Below, piece by piece: positions 8,287-16,701 of a stretch of DNA of 35,800 nucleotides. A model generated the notes under the pieces. The model had not been told where the DNA came from. It ran no database searches and saw nothing but the letters and a program-made list of their open reading frames with translations. Every line of letters begins with the position of its first letter. The first letter of the stretch is position 1. The stretch spans positions 1 to 35,800 of the forward strand of contig BDTM01000133.1 of assembly GCA_002898015.1 (NCBI GenBank). Direction: 5' to 3'. The translations under genes were made by a program, and so were the position numbers. Source of the DNA: a bacterium BMS3Bbin03. GTDB taxonomy: Bacteria; Zhuqueibacterota; JdFR-76; BMS3Abin05.

Positions 8287-9348
8287 TTACTCGTGTGATT
8301 TAAACAAACCCACCAAAAATCCAAATCCGAAACTGATTTGCATGGCTGCAAAGACAAACGGAAACACCGGCAAATATTTCAATCCGTATCGAAAACCCGT
8401 GTACAGCGAGGCAATCACCAGGAATATCCCGTACACTACTATCAGACCTTCAAAGACCGGAAAAGCCGAGTGAAAAAATAAAGAGAAAATTCCTGTCAAA
8501 GTCAAGAGAAAAACGAAAGTGGCGGGAATAAGATGCAGGAATTTGATGGCATCCAAATGTTTTTTAACGACATTCACGCGCAAGATGCCGTATCGAAAAA
8601 ATTGCCGCATGAGTTTCCGTAAATTCGGTCTGGGATAATAATGCGAAACAATTTTTGGGGTGAAATATATTTTATAGCCCGCTTTCCGGATGCGCCAATT
8701 AAATTCGGCATCTTCGGAAATCACGGTCTCTTCATCAAAGTATCCGATTTCATCAAACAGGCTGCGGTGATAAGCCGCATAAACAACCGTGTCCACGTAA
8801 CTCTCACGCTTTCGATAGCGATAGGGGGCGCTCATAATTCCGAAAATAGAGCTCATGGTGTGTCCGATTGCCTGTTGAATGTAGGAATCGCCCGTATTGA
8901 TCTGAGTGCCGCCGACACATTTGACCTTTTTCATTTTCATGTAAGCGATATTTTGGGCGACAAAATCTTTTTTGATTCGTGTGTGCGCGCCAAGAATGAT
9001 GACGACATCTCCGGAAGCATTCTGCGCGCCAATGTTCAGGCTTTTCGGGGTTTTTCGATAGGGGTTATTCAAAAGCTTTATATTGGGATGTTTTTTGGCG
9101 CAGTGGATTACTTTTGACCGGGATTGATCTGTAGAATAGCCGTCGATCACCAGCACTTCAATTTTGTCACCCGGATAATCCTGTGCCAGGATGGAATCGA
9201 GACATTTTGTAATGTTTTTTTCCTCGTTGTACATGGGAATGACAAAAGTCACGAGCGGCACATCCGGTAATGCATCGATGACCTCTTGTGTGGCAATTTG
9301 CTTTTCATTTTCATCCGCCGATGAAAAGTGCTCCCGTTTAAAGCTCAA
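8287..9348 (-). CDS. Family 2 glycosyltransferase, ExoA-like, membrane-associated
   Basis: Predicted to add a sugar to the lipid-linked repeat unit. The start used here is TTG 9348: GGAGG at 9357-9361 lies 8 bases upstream and the overlap with the preceding gene shrinks to 11 bases. The frame continues to another TTG at 9390 with a weaker site. From 9348 the protein has 353 residues: the GT-A core with FVIPMYNEE at 35-43, EVLVIDG at 64-70 and SEDAEFNWRIRKAGY at 211-225, then hydrophobic segments at about 270-345. At 120-124 it reads GAHTR where ExoA-type enzymes usually show D-A-H; the aspartate is replaced by glycine. Closest in type to succinoglycan ExoA-like GT2 enzymes; the sugar donor is unknown. 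Confidence 0.88.
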   Translation of the reverse strand: MSFKREHFSSADENEKQIATQEVIDALPDVPLVTFVIPMYNEEKNITKCLDSILAQDYPGDKIEVLVIDGYSTDQSRSKVIHCAKKHPNIKLLNNPYRKTPKSLNIGAQNASGDVVIILGAHTRIKKDFVAQNIAYMKMKKVKCVGGTQINTGDSYIQQAIGHTMSSIFGIMSAPYRYRKRESYVDTVVYAAYHRSLFDEIGYFDEETVISEDAEFNWRIRKAGYKIYFTPKIVSHYYPRPNLRKLMRQFFRYGILRVNVVKKHLDAIKFLHLIPATFVFLLTLTGIFSLFFHSAFPVFEGLIVVYGIFLVIASLYTGFRYGLKYLPVFPFVFAAMQISFGFGFLVGLFKSHE

Positions 9349-10339
9349 TCGCCCGGCCTCCGCTCCGCAAGGATTCCTCCGCAAGTTCAAGCGCCTTCAC
9401 AACCCGCAGTCCGTTGTACCCATCTGTTTTTGGTTTTTCCCCCGTCTCACAGCAATTTAAAAAATGCTCCATCTCTCTGCGCAGGGGTTCATAGGTATCG
9501 AGTTTGGGACTGACCACATCGCCTGTTCGATAGCTCAGTTGGTATTCTCCGAATGTTTCGGGATCTTTATAATCGACGCCTTTATCGTAAATCTTTACTT
9601 TTTCAATATTTTCCGTGTCATCGTACACCAGCATCTTTTCTGAACCGACTATTGTGGTACGGCGCAATTTGCTTGGAGAAAGCCAGCTTACCTGCACATG
9701 AGCAATTGCTCCGGAGGGAAATTCCAGATTAATAAAGGCCACATCGGGGATTCCCTTTTGTACAAAATCCTTGCCCGCTGCTGAAATCCGGTTGGGTTCC
9801 TCGTCAAGCCAGAAAAAAATGGTTGAAAAATCATGCGGCGCCAAATCCCAAATCACACTGACATCCTTTTGATGCAAGCCGAGGTTCACGCGGGAGGAAC
9901 TGAGGTAATAGATATCGCCCAATTGACCGGAGGACAGAATCTCTTTGATCTTTAAAACGGGGGGACTGTATTCAAATGTGTGTCCCACCATCAGGATTTT
10001 ATTTTTTGTTTTGGCCGTTTCGATTAGTTCTTCAACCTCTTTAACGGACGCGGCAAGCGGTTTCTCGACGAAAATATGCTTTCCCGCCCGGAGCGCTTCC
10101 TCTCCTAATGAGGCGTGAAAAGAAACAGGGGTCGCAATGAAAACGGCATCCACTCTGGGATCAGCGAGCACATTTCGGTAGTCGATCTCCGTCTCAATCG
10201 CTGGATAGCGCGATTGAATTTTTTGAATTTTGTTCGGATCCAAGTCACACGCAATCAGGCGGTCTGTCCGATGCAATTCATAAATATTTCTCAACAAATT
10301 TGGCCCCCAATACCCCAGGCCGATTACTGCAACGTTCAT
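9338..10339 (-). CDS. NAD(P)-dependent oxidoreductase, Gfo/Idh/MocA family (WbpB/WlbA-like)
   Basis: This 333-residue protein has an N-terminal Rossmann fold (VIGLGYWGPNLLRN, with GLGYWG at 7-12), the family EKP motif at 92-94, and a C-terminal dimerisation/substrate domain containing WDLAPHD at 164-170. WbpB/WlbA enzymes of this family oxidise C3 of UDP-GlcNAc-uronic acid before transamination. The presence in the same operon of a UDP-HexNAc 6-dehydrogenase and a DegT aminotransferase makes that role the best guess. The family is functionally broad, so another sugar or inositol substrate is not excluded. ATG 10339 is the start. The gene overlaps the following GT2 gene. Confidence 0.9.
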   Translation of the reverse strand: MNVAVIGLGYWGPNLLRNIYELHRTDRLIACDLDPNKIQKIQSRYPAIETEIDYRNVLADPRVDAVFIATPVSFHASLGEEALRAGKHIFVEKPLAASVKEVEELIETAKTKNKILMVGHTFEYSPPVLKIKEILSSGQLGDIYYLSSSRVNLGLHQKDVSVIWDLAPHDFSTIFFWLDEEPNRISAAGKDFVQKGIPDVAFINLEFPSGAIAHVQVSWLSPSKLRRTTIVGSEKMLVYDDTENIEKVKIYDKGVDYKDPETFGEYQLSYRTGDVVSPKLDTYEPLRREMEHFLNCCETGEKPKTDGYNGLRVVKALELAEESLRSGGRAIEL

Positions 10340-10382
10340 GGTTCTGTCCTATATTTTAAATGCTCGAATGAAATAATCCTTA

Positions 10383-10625
10383 TTAATTCCCAATGTTAAA
10401 ACAACCGGATTTAAGATTCTCTGAATGCCCGATCCATTCACGCGGCACATATAATTTAATCGATAGAATTAAATTTAGCAACTGCCATTTTTGAACAGGT
10501 CTCACAATTGGTGTAACCGCACGAAAATAAACCGGAATCCACGCCTTTAGAACCTGTGTCACATCGCAAGGGACGAATGTTCTGTTAAAAACTCGATTAA
10601 AAAAAACAATCATTCCATATTTCAA
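10383..10625 (-). CDS. Small hypothetical protein in polysaccharide operon
   Basis: An open frame of up to 80 residues fills most of the 282-base gap between the GT4 gene and the oxidoreductase. It begins at a TTG (10625) overlapping the GT4 TGA stop; an in-frame ATG occurs four codons later. The product is basic and moderately hydrophobic, with no recognisable motif or signal peptide. Tight packing with its neighbours supports it, while the lack of a clear ribosome-binding site and of any recognised family argues against it. It could equally be the degraded remnant of a larger operon gene. Confidence 0.35.
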   Translation of the reverse strand: MKYGMIVFFNRVFNRTFVPCDVTQVLKAWIPVYFRAVTPIVRPVQKWQLLNLILSIKLYVPREWIGHSENLKSGCFNIGN

Positions 10626-11821
10626 GAAAAAATCTTCTTATAAAGAGACCTTAAAACATTAGCAGAATTTTGCCAGTTATATTTTATCTGAACCGCGCGA
10701 ACCCCATTTTCTCCATAAGGAAAATCGGCATTGTTTCTTATTTTTAAAACAGCTTGTGCAAAATCCTGAGCCGATCGCGAGCGAAATACTTCTCCGCAGC
10801 GGGTCTCTTCTACCACGTTTTTCATGGCTCTGGCATCTGAGACCAAAACAGGTTTCCCCATCGCCATGTACTGAAATAATTTGTGAGGCGTGCCGCTGTC
10901 GATTAAATCGTTGCTCCCCTGGGGAATAATGCAAATGTCACTGACGGCCAAATAAGAGGAGGTTTCCTCAAAAGGAACCCAGCCGATTATTTCAACATGA
11001 TCGTTTACCCCTTCAATTTCAATCCATTTTTGCAACTGTGCGCGGTACACGCCATCGCCGACAAAAATTAATTTCAAATTCGAGATTTCTTGCTTCAGAA
11101 AACGGACTGCCTTAACCGCCACGTCCAGATCACGCTCCGGGCTGAATTGCCCCAGGAAACTCAGGACAAACTGTTTTTCATACTTCTGAACAATATTTTC
11201 GTCCAGAGGGAACCGATCGTATGTCCCCCATTCCACCGTATTACCGACGACTTCGATCGGAGGCAAAATATCATATTTTTTCTGTAAATACGCTTTGTGT
11301 TCAGGGGCCACCACGATAACAGCGTCGGCAAATCTCAGGCTCCATTTTTCATAGATTTCCGCCAATTCGGGATTTCTAAAAATTTGAGAAACGATATTTC
11401 CCTTTTTCCCCCAAAGAGCCAAAGCGGCCGGATAATTTTCGTGCAGATCCAGAACAAATTTTTTGTGAAAAAATACTTTTCCAATGATTCCCAACAGCGC
11501 AAAAGGCAGGTCATGAACGTGAATAACCTCTATTTTTTTTTGAAACACAACTCGAACAAACGAAACCAGCCAGAACGGATTTAGCGGAACGGGGAAATTC
11601 TTTTTACGATTAAAGGCAGTTCCCAGAAAAGGCACATCCTTTAAGCGAATAACGATGCCGTAACTGAATTCTTCCTGATCCGGCAAATCCTTCTTTTTAT
11701 TGGACAGAAGAAAAACATTTAGCCTCTCTGAAGTTAATGCCTTCATCTCTTTTTCTACACGAATATCCGGAGGAAATTCACTTTGCAAAATCATCAGGAT
11801 ATTTTTATTATTGCATTTCAT
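10622..11821 (-). CDS. Family 4 glycosyltransferase
   Basis: A GT-B fold enzyme expected to add a sugar to the growing lipid-linked repeat at the cytoplasmic face. From ATG 11821 it has 399 residues; the frame is open further upstream to 11914, but that would overlap the preceding gene by more than 100 bases. Starting at 11821 leaves a 14-base overlap, typical of this operon. The N-terminal acceptor domain includes SEFPPDIRVEKE (about 14-25) and LDLHENYPAALALWG. The C-terminal donor-binding domain includes LSFLGQFSPERD, LIFVGDGVYR, VEIIGWVPFEE and the HKLFQYMAMGKPVL segment with the nucleotide-sugar contacts. Sequence composition is AT-rich like the next four genes upstream. Confidence 0.9.
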   Translation of the reverse strand: MKCNNKNILMILQSEFPPDIRVEKEMKALTSERLNVFLLSNKKKDLPDQEEFSYGIVIRLKDVPFLGTAFNRKKNFPVPLNPFWLVSFVRVVFQKKIEVIHVHDLPFALLGIIGKVFFHKKFVLDLHENYPAALALWGKKGNIVSQIFRNPELAEIYEKWSLRFADAVIVVAPEHKAYLQKKYDILPPIEVVGNTVEWGTYDRFPLDENIVQKYEKQFVLSFLGQFSPERDLDVAVKAVRFLKQEISNLKLIFVGDGVYRAQLQKWIEIEGVNDHVEIIGWVPFEETSSYLAVSDICIIPQGSNDLIDSGTPHKLFQYMAMGKPVLVSDARAMKNVVEETRCGEVFRSRSAQDFAQAVLKIRNNADFPYGENGVRAVQIKYNWQNSANVLRSLYKKIFS

Positions 11822-13154
11822 CTGACTTCTTGGCCTGAAAATAGAGCACGCTGCCCATTGCAAAAATGGTCCACACAACAAAATATTCCTCGATCGAATA
11901 AAAGAAGGATACAATAAATATCCCCAATAAACCTACTAAAAAACTTTTTGTATAAAGAGAAAAAGGAGAATTCCCTCTTTTTTCAAATATTTTTTTTGCT
12001 TCAATTAGTCGGGCGACGACAATGGAAATAATTAATACAAATAACAAAAACCCCAAAATGCCTGTTTCGGTGGCGACTTCCAAAAGGGTATTGTGTACGG
12101 CTAAATGCTGGGCAACAAATACGTGGGATTGTAAAACAAAATTTCCCGCGCCGATTCCCAAAATGGGATGATGAATAAAAAACTGCCAGGCGCCGCGGTA
12201 AAGCTCCGCGCGCCATCTCAGAGAGGGATCCTGCTGAATATTTCCGACCGAAAGAATCCTTTGCCAGAAATCGGCAGGGACAAAATAAATGGCCAAAAAA
12301 AATATGAGCGTTACCAATAGAATAATTGTTTTTTCTCTTCTCTTGAGATAAAACAGGTATGCTAAAATAACGGCCAAGCCGATTGTAGAGCTTCTGGAAA
12401 AAGTGGCGACCAGCCCCAAAATGGAGAAAAGAAATAACAGGGCAATCAGAGAACGTTTAAATTTTGTTTGGGTAGAAAAAAAGGATAAAAAAATGAAGGG
12501 AATAATAATCAATAAATGGATTCCTAAAATATTCGGATCACTGGTTAAGCCGCGAAAACGCCAGGTTTGCATGGAGGAACCCAAAAAGGGAAGCGGCGCA
12601 AACATTCCTATCAGTCCAACAATTACGGAGAACAATGTCGCAAAAATTATCATGATGACAGCGCCTTTAACCCTTTGTGCACTGTCTAAAATTTGCGTAA
12701 TGAGGAAATAATAAAGTCCTATTTTAAAATAGAGAAATAAAATACTCAGGCTCTGGATTTTATCCATTGCTGCAAATGAAGAAATAAGAACAATAGCCAA
12801 AAAGGCAATAATCCAAACATAAAGACTATCCCAAAAAATATGCCATCTAAATGTCACAATCCGGTGGAAAAACCACGAAAGTGCTGTGAGTAACACCACC
12901 GCAAAAAAGCCCATCGGGATTTTAAATCCCCAAACAATGCCGGAAAATTCCACAAATAGCGTAAGCAGTAAACCGTAATAAGGCGAATAAATGACAAGAA
13001 TAAAAGCCGCAAGAACAAAAAAAAGAAGAAATAGCTTATGAACGGGAAACCAATAAAAAAATAACGCTCCTGCGGCAGAAAACAAAACAGCCAAGAGCAA
13101 GGTATCGATTTTATATCCAAAATCTAAAGAAGTTGTTTTCTCTGCAAATTTCAT
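11808..13154 (-). CDS. O-antigen polymerase/ligase-type membrane protein (Wzy/WaaL family)
   Basis: A 448-residue integral membrane protein with about 11-12 hydrophobic segments. It carries the Wzy_C-type features: ATFSRSSTIGLAV following a hydrophobic stretch, a large periplasmic loop (with IQQDPSLRWRAELYRGAWQFFIHHPILGIGAGNF), and HNTLLEVATETGILGFLLF with the conserved His near the last helices. Members either polymerise lipid-linked repeat units or ligate glycan to lipid A core in the periplasm. In an operon with Wzz and Wza, polymerase (Wzy) is more likely, but the two cannot be separated by sequence alone. The coding stretch is very AT-rich (15 G+C of 60 bases at 12481-12540). Confidence 0.88.
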   Translation of the reverse strand: MKFAEKTTSLDFGYKIDTLLLAVLFSAAGALFFYWFPVHKLFLLFFVLAAFILVIYSPYYGLLLTLFVEFSGIVWGFKIPMGFFAVVLLTALSWFFHRIVTFRWHIFWDSLYVWIIAFLAIVLISSFAAMDKIQSLSILFLYFKIGLYYFLITQILDSAQRVKGAVIMIIFATLFSVIVGLIGMFAPLPFLGSSMQTWRFRGLTSDPNILGIHLLIIIPFIFLSFFSTQTKFKRSLIALLFLFSILGLVATFSRSSTIGLAVILAYLFYLKRREKTIILLVTLIFFLAIYFVPADFWQRILSVGNIQQDPSLRWRAELYRGAWQFFIHHPILGIGAGNFVLQSHVFVAQHLAVHNTLLEVATETGILGFLLFVLIISIVVARLIEAKKIFEKRGNSPFSLYTKSFLVGLLGIFIVSFFYSIEEYFVVWTIFAMGSVLYFQAKKSDEMQ

Positions 13155-13156
13155 TT

Positions 13157-14221
13157 TTATCTCAGTGCAAAATCATAAAAATTTTCTAATTCATGTAGGA
13201 TCATTTTTTCATCCGCCCGGGATTGAATTAATTTCCGATTTTCCTGAGCGGAAGTTTCTCTAAGCGTCCTATTCTTAATAACTTCAACAATAGCATTTTG
13301 TAACAGATGAGGCGATTCAGGTTGAAATAAAAGCCCATTTTGCCTGTGGTGAATCCACTCTCTATTGGCTGGAATATCGGAAACAACCGGGAAACATCCG
13401 CTTGCCATCGCTTCTAAAAGACTTGTTGATGCGCCGTCAGAAAGTGAAGCAGACACATAAACAGAGCTTTGAGCCAATACGGATGCCAATTCATCCTTTG
13501 ACTGCCATCCCAAAAATGAGACATAATTTTCCAATTTTTGGGATTTGATCTGCTGCACAAATTGATTCTTTAACGGTCCGTCTCCCAAAAAAACAAATTT
13601 TACTTTTCCAAATTGCCGGATGATTGCCGGGATCACTTTAAAAATAACTTCTAAATTATATATTGAATGAAAATTTCGGGTTGAAACAATCTGAACTATT
13701 TCCGGAAATCGCCTGGTTTTTTGAATGCGAAATTGCTCTAAATTAATCCCCTCCGGAAAAACAAAAATTTTATTCGGATCCACATTATATTCAGACACTA
13801 TTTTTTTCTGTAAATGCGCGGCAACCGCATTTAAGGCTTTGGCTCGATGAAACACAATTTTATTCGTTAAATGGAATAACTTATTTCGGTGCGGTTCCAC
13901 AAGAATATCCGAACCGGCACATGTCACAACGAAAGAAATCTTATTTTGTAAAGCAGCCAACAAACCATAGTTTGTCGAATAAAATGAATGAACAATTTCA
14001 ACAGATTCCTTTTTTAAGAGATGTGAAAATAAGATCGAGGCCAATATAAATTGGCCGTACCCCTTTAAAAAAGGACTTGGAATCACACGGTAATTAAATG
14101 AAACAGATTTTAAAGGCGGGTCGAATGAAAAATAGCAGACTTCGTGGGAGTGTTCGTGCAGGAGTTGTGCCCAATGCAGCATCCAAACGCTTTTCCCATG
14201 TGCAAGAATACCAATTTTCAT
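13157..14221 (-). CDS. Family 4 glycosyltransferase
   Basis: A 354-residue GT-B enzyme. The N-terminus (KIGILAHGKSVWMLHWAQLL) is the nucleotide-free acceptor half. The C-terminal half shows FVFPEGINLEQF, VKFVFLGDGPLKNQF, VSFLGWQSKDEL and the donor-binding SLSDGASTSLLEAMASGCFPVVSD block with its conserved glutamate. It is a retaining glycosyltransferase by family; donor and linkage are unknown. ATG 14221 is the start. It ends 2 bases before the polymerase gene and lies 11 bases after the Wzz gene stop, inside the same transcript. It is AT-rich like its neighbours. Confidence 0.91.
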   Translation of the reverse strand: MKIGILAHGKSVWMLHWAQLLHEHSHEVCYFSFDPPLKSVSFNYRVIPSPFLKGYGQFILASILFSHLLKKESVEIVHSFYSTNYGLLAALQNKISFVVTCAGSDILVEPHRNKLFHLTNKIVFHRAKALNAVAAHLQKKIVSEYNVDPNKIFVFPEGINLEQFRIQKTRRFPEIVQIVSTRNFHSIYNLEVIFKVIPAIIRQFGKVKFVFLGDGPLKNQFVQQIKSQKLENYVSFLGWQSKDELASVLAQSSVYVSASLSDGASTSLLEAMASGCFPVVSDIPANREWIHHRQNGLLFQPESPHLLQNAIVEVIKNRTLRETSAQENRKLIQSRADEKMILHELENFYDFALR

Positions 14222-14232
14222 TAGTTCAGGTA

Positions 14233-15411
14233 TTAATGTCTAAAAAAATTTATGGGCTTTAAGGAAGATATAGAGCTTTCTAATTTCCGGAAAGCCTCCG
14301 GGTTATTTTTCTTCAAACGCAACTGATATTCACGAAAATAGATATAAATACCGCTGGCAAAAAAACTTAATAAAGCAGATAACATGACAATTAATCTTCT
14401 TTGGGGCTTGCTTTTCTTTTCCGGAATATCAGGCTTATCCAAAACTTGTAATATGGGCGTGTTGGATTTCTCTTCAATCTTTGCCTGTTCATATTGCTGG
14501 GTGAGAACTTTCAGAATCGCTTTCTGAACCTCGACATCTTTTAGCAGGAACATATACTGCATGCTTAAATTTGGAATTTTATCAAATGGAATGATATAAG
14601 AATCTGTGCTTAGAGATAAGCCGACTTCAATTTTCTTCAATTGTTTTTTCATTTCATTTAAACGATTTCTGGCCTGAACAACATCGGGATGAGAAGGCTC
14701 CAGAATTCTCGAAAGCACATTCAGCTTAATCTCCTGCATGGCAATTTCGGCCTGAAGATTAGCCGCCATATCGATCTCGGCTTTGGTCTGCTCTTTAATG
14801 GAAATTGCTTTGGTCCGCTCTTGAAAATCTCGCAATTTAATAGCCGCATTTTTTAAATCCCGGTTGACTTCTTTTAGCCTTTCTCCGAGAAAAACACGCG
14901 AATAATGGGCAGAAGTGACACGTTTCTGCCGGTTAACACGATCCAATTCTTGAAGAAATGCGTCGGCAATTTTTTGGGCAAATACCGGCGATTTATCGGT
15001 GGCTTTTATCACCAAAAGATCTTCTTCTGTTTTGTCAAAGAATGTGCGATTTCTTAAGATCTCAAGAGTCCCCACGTCTGTTTCTGTTCCAAAACGCTTT
15101 TTTAAATCGAGCTTCCGAATCACGCTTTCATTTACATTTCGGCTTCGGAGAATTGCTAAATAGACATCCGCAGGAGTGACCATGCCGGGAAGCGACGGCA
15201 AATTAATTGGCAGCTCGGTTAACATTGACATAAAACCGGCACCCAAAGATTGAGTTTTTTGAGGCGGAAACAAAACAGCAGTCGATGTGTACCATTTTGG
15301 CAGGATAAAAGAAATAATAGCGGCCACTATTGAAAAAATCAAAAAGTTATAAAAAATAAATTTTCTCCACTTGGTTAAGACATGGAAAACATCTACAAAA
15401 CTTAAAGTCAT
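14233..15411 (-). CDS. Chain-length determinant / polysaccharide co-polymerase (Wzz family, no kinase domain)
   Basis: This 392-residue inner-membrane protein has the Wzz topology: one membrane segment near the N-terminus (FYNFLIFSIVAAIISFI, about 20-36), a large periplasmic helical region with long coiled-coil stretches (about 160-310), the proline-rich DKPDIPEKKSKPQRR just before the second membrane segment, and a short cytoplasmic tail. PEKKSKPQR is the typical GNVR/Wzz transition. It controls chain length and, with the Wza-type exporter, forms the trans-envelope export assembly. There is no Walker motif after the second helix, so no built-in tyrosine kinase as in Wzc; no separate kinase is seen in the window. 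Confidence 0.92.
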   Translation of the reverse strand: MTLSFVDVFHVLTKWRKFIFYNFLIFSIVAAIISFILPKWYTSTAVLFPPQKTQSLGAGFMSMLTELPINLPSLPGMVTPADVYLAILRSRNVNESVIRKLDLKKRFGTETDVGTLEILRNRTFFDKTEEDLLVIKATDKSPVFAQKIADAFLQELDRVNRQKRVTSAHYSRVFLGERLKEVNRDLKNAAIKLRDFQERTKAISIKEQTKAEIDMAANLQAEIAMQEIKLNVLSRILEPSHPDVVQARNRLNEMKKQLKKIEVGLSLSTDSYIIPFDKIPNLSMQYMFLLKDVEVQKAILKVLTQQYEQAKIEEKSNTPILQVLDKPDIPEKKSKPQRRLIVMLSALLSFFASGIYIYFREYQLRLKKNNPEAFRKLESSISSLKPINFFRH

Positions 15412-15451
15412 TAATACCTCAAAGCTATAATGGTGACAAAAAGACAGTTTT

Positions 15452-16696
15452 TTATTTAATCGTTCTCACAGCCGCAATGGCAATAATGACCGATGCCACC
15501 TGCGAAGCAATCTGAAAATAGCTAATGATTCGTTCCCGCAATGTTTCCGGCAGCTCCACCACATCTCCCGGTTGGGGAATTGCGTCTACCCCTTTTTCTG
15601 TTTTCCCTGTGGCAATATGATAAACCTTAATTGAACCTAAGCTGCCGGATTTTTCCATCCCGCCTGCCATGCCGACGTAGTCCAATACCGTAAATCCCGG
15701 TGAATAGCGATATTTTCCCGGTTTCTGTACGGCCCCTTTCACATAGACCGTGTTTCGCAGCCGTTCGATTTTTATTATATCATTATTCAATAATTTAAAC
15801 TGATTACATTGTTGAGATGGAAAACGAAAAAGATAATCGGGACCTTTTTTTCGAATCACCCGAATGTGGTTCATGTCGATCGATTTATCCAGAACATTAT
15901 TACGGATTAGAAAACTTGCTAATGTTTCTCCGGCAAAAACAGGACGTGTTCCCGTGCTGTTTGTTAGCCCTTTTACGATGATGATCGGTGTCTCTTTATT
16001 AAATGCGGGGATATAAATAATATCGCCGCCGTTTACGTGAGGATTGTATTTTAATTCGCCAAATTCTCTGAACCGGTCATAATCGACCGTATCCGTTTTG
16101 CCGTTTGTATGTGTGATTTCAATCGCCGATGGAAGCGCAAGATCGGTAAGCTCACCCGCTCTCGCGATTAAATCGGTCATCCGGTCCAGCGGTGTGGCCA
16201 CGTACGTGCCGGGCTGAGTCACCTCGCCCACCACATGCACCCTGATTTTTCGGATGACCATCAGGTAGGCGGAAACATTTGCTTTCAGATATTTTTTGGC
16301 ACCGGCCTTTAAAACCATTTTCTTGACGTCGGCAAGGGTCTTATCCGCCACCTGAAGCGAACCGATGGTTGGAATAATAAGTTTTCCTTCTGCCGTGACC
16401 GGAATTTGAAACCCCTTCTGAATGTCACCCCAGATCACGATGGAGAAGATATCGCCCGGGCCGACGATATAGGTTTCAGGATTAACGGCCTTCTCGAAGG
16501 CCTGTTCCATTAGTTTTAGCTGCACTTCCTCGAAGGCAATTTCTTCTTTTGTCTGTGCAGGGGATTTTACCTGCTGAGACGTCAGTTTCCCCTGCTGTTG
16601 TTGTCGTGGAATTTGTGCAAATACGGCCGTCCCCAGGAACAGCAGCGTCACAGGAATTGTAAGCCATACGAGATTTTTCTTTCCCAAATTTATCAT
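15452..16696 (-). CDS. Outer-membrane polysaccharide export protein (Wza-like, SLBB domains)
   Basis: A 414-residue exported protein with a signal peptide ending VFAQ at about 28. The Poly_export domain is at about 72-155 (YIVGPGDIFSIVIWGD, then VTAEGKLIIPTIGSLQV and LADVKKMVLKA). SLBB-type domains follow: VHVVGEVTQPGTYVATPLDR, VKGLTNSTGTRPV and VKGAVQKPGKYRYSP. A hydrophobic amphipathic C-terminal helix (about 393-410) could form the outer-membrane barrel, as in Wza. No lipobox cysteine is present at the signal-peptide cleavage point, unlike E. coli Wza. It would form the exit channel for the polymer. It lies 40 bases upstream of the Wzz gene and 5 bases after the UDP-sugar dehydrogenase gene. 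Confidence 0.93.
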   Translation of the reverse strand: MINLGKKNLVWLTIPVTLLFLGTAVFAQIPRQQQQGKLTSQQVKSPAQTKEEIAFEEVQLKLMEQAFEKAVNPETYIVGPGDIFSIVIWGDIQKGFQIPVTAEGKLIIPTIGSLQVADKTLADVKKMVLKAGAKKYLKANVSAYLMVIRKIRVHVVGEVTQPGTYVATPLDRMTDLIARAGELTDLALPSAIEITHTNGKTDTVDYDRFREFGELKYNPHVNGGDIIYIPAFNKETPIIIVKGLTNSTGTRPVFAGETLASFLIRNNVLDKSIDMNHIRVIRKKGPDYLFRFPSQQCNQFKLLNNDIIKIERLRNTVYVKGAVQKPGKYRYSPGFTVLDYVGMAGGMEKSGSLGSIKVYHIATGKTEKGVDAIPQPGDVVELPETLRERIISYFQIASQVASVIIAIAAVRTIK

Positions 16697-16701
16697 TGAT
16701 T

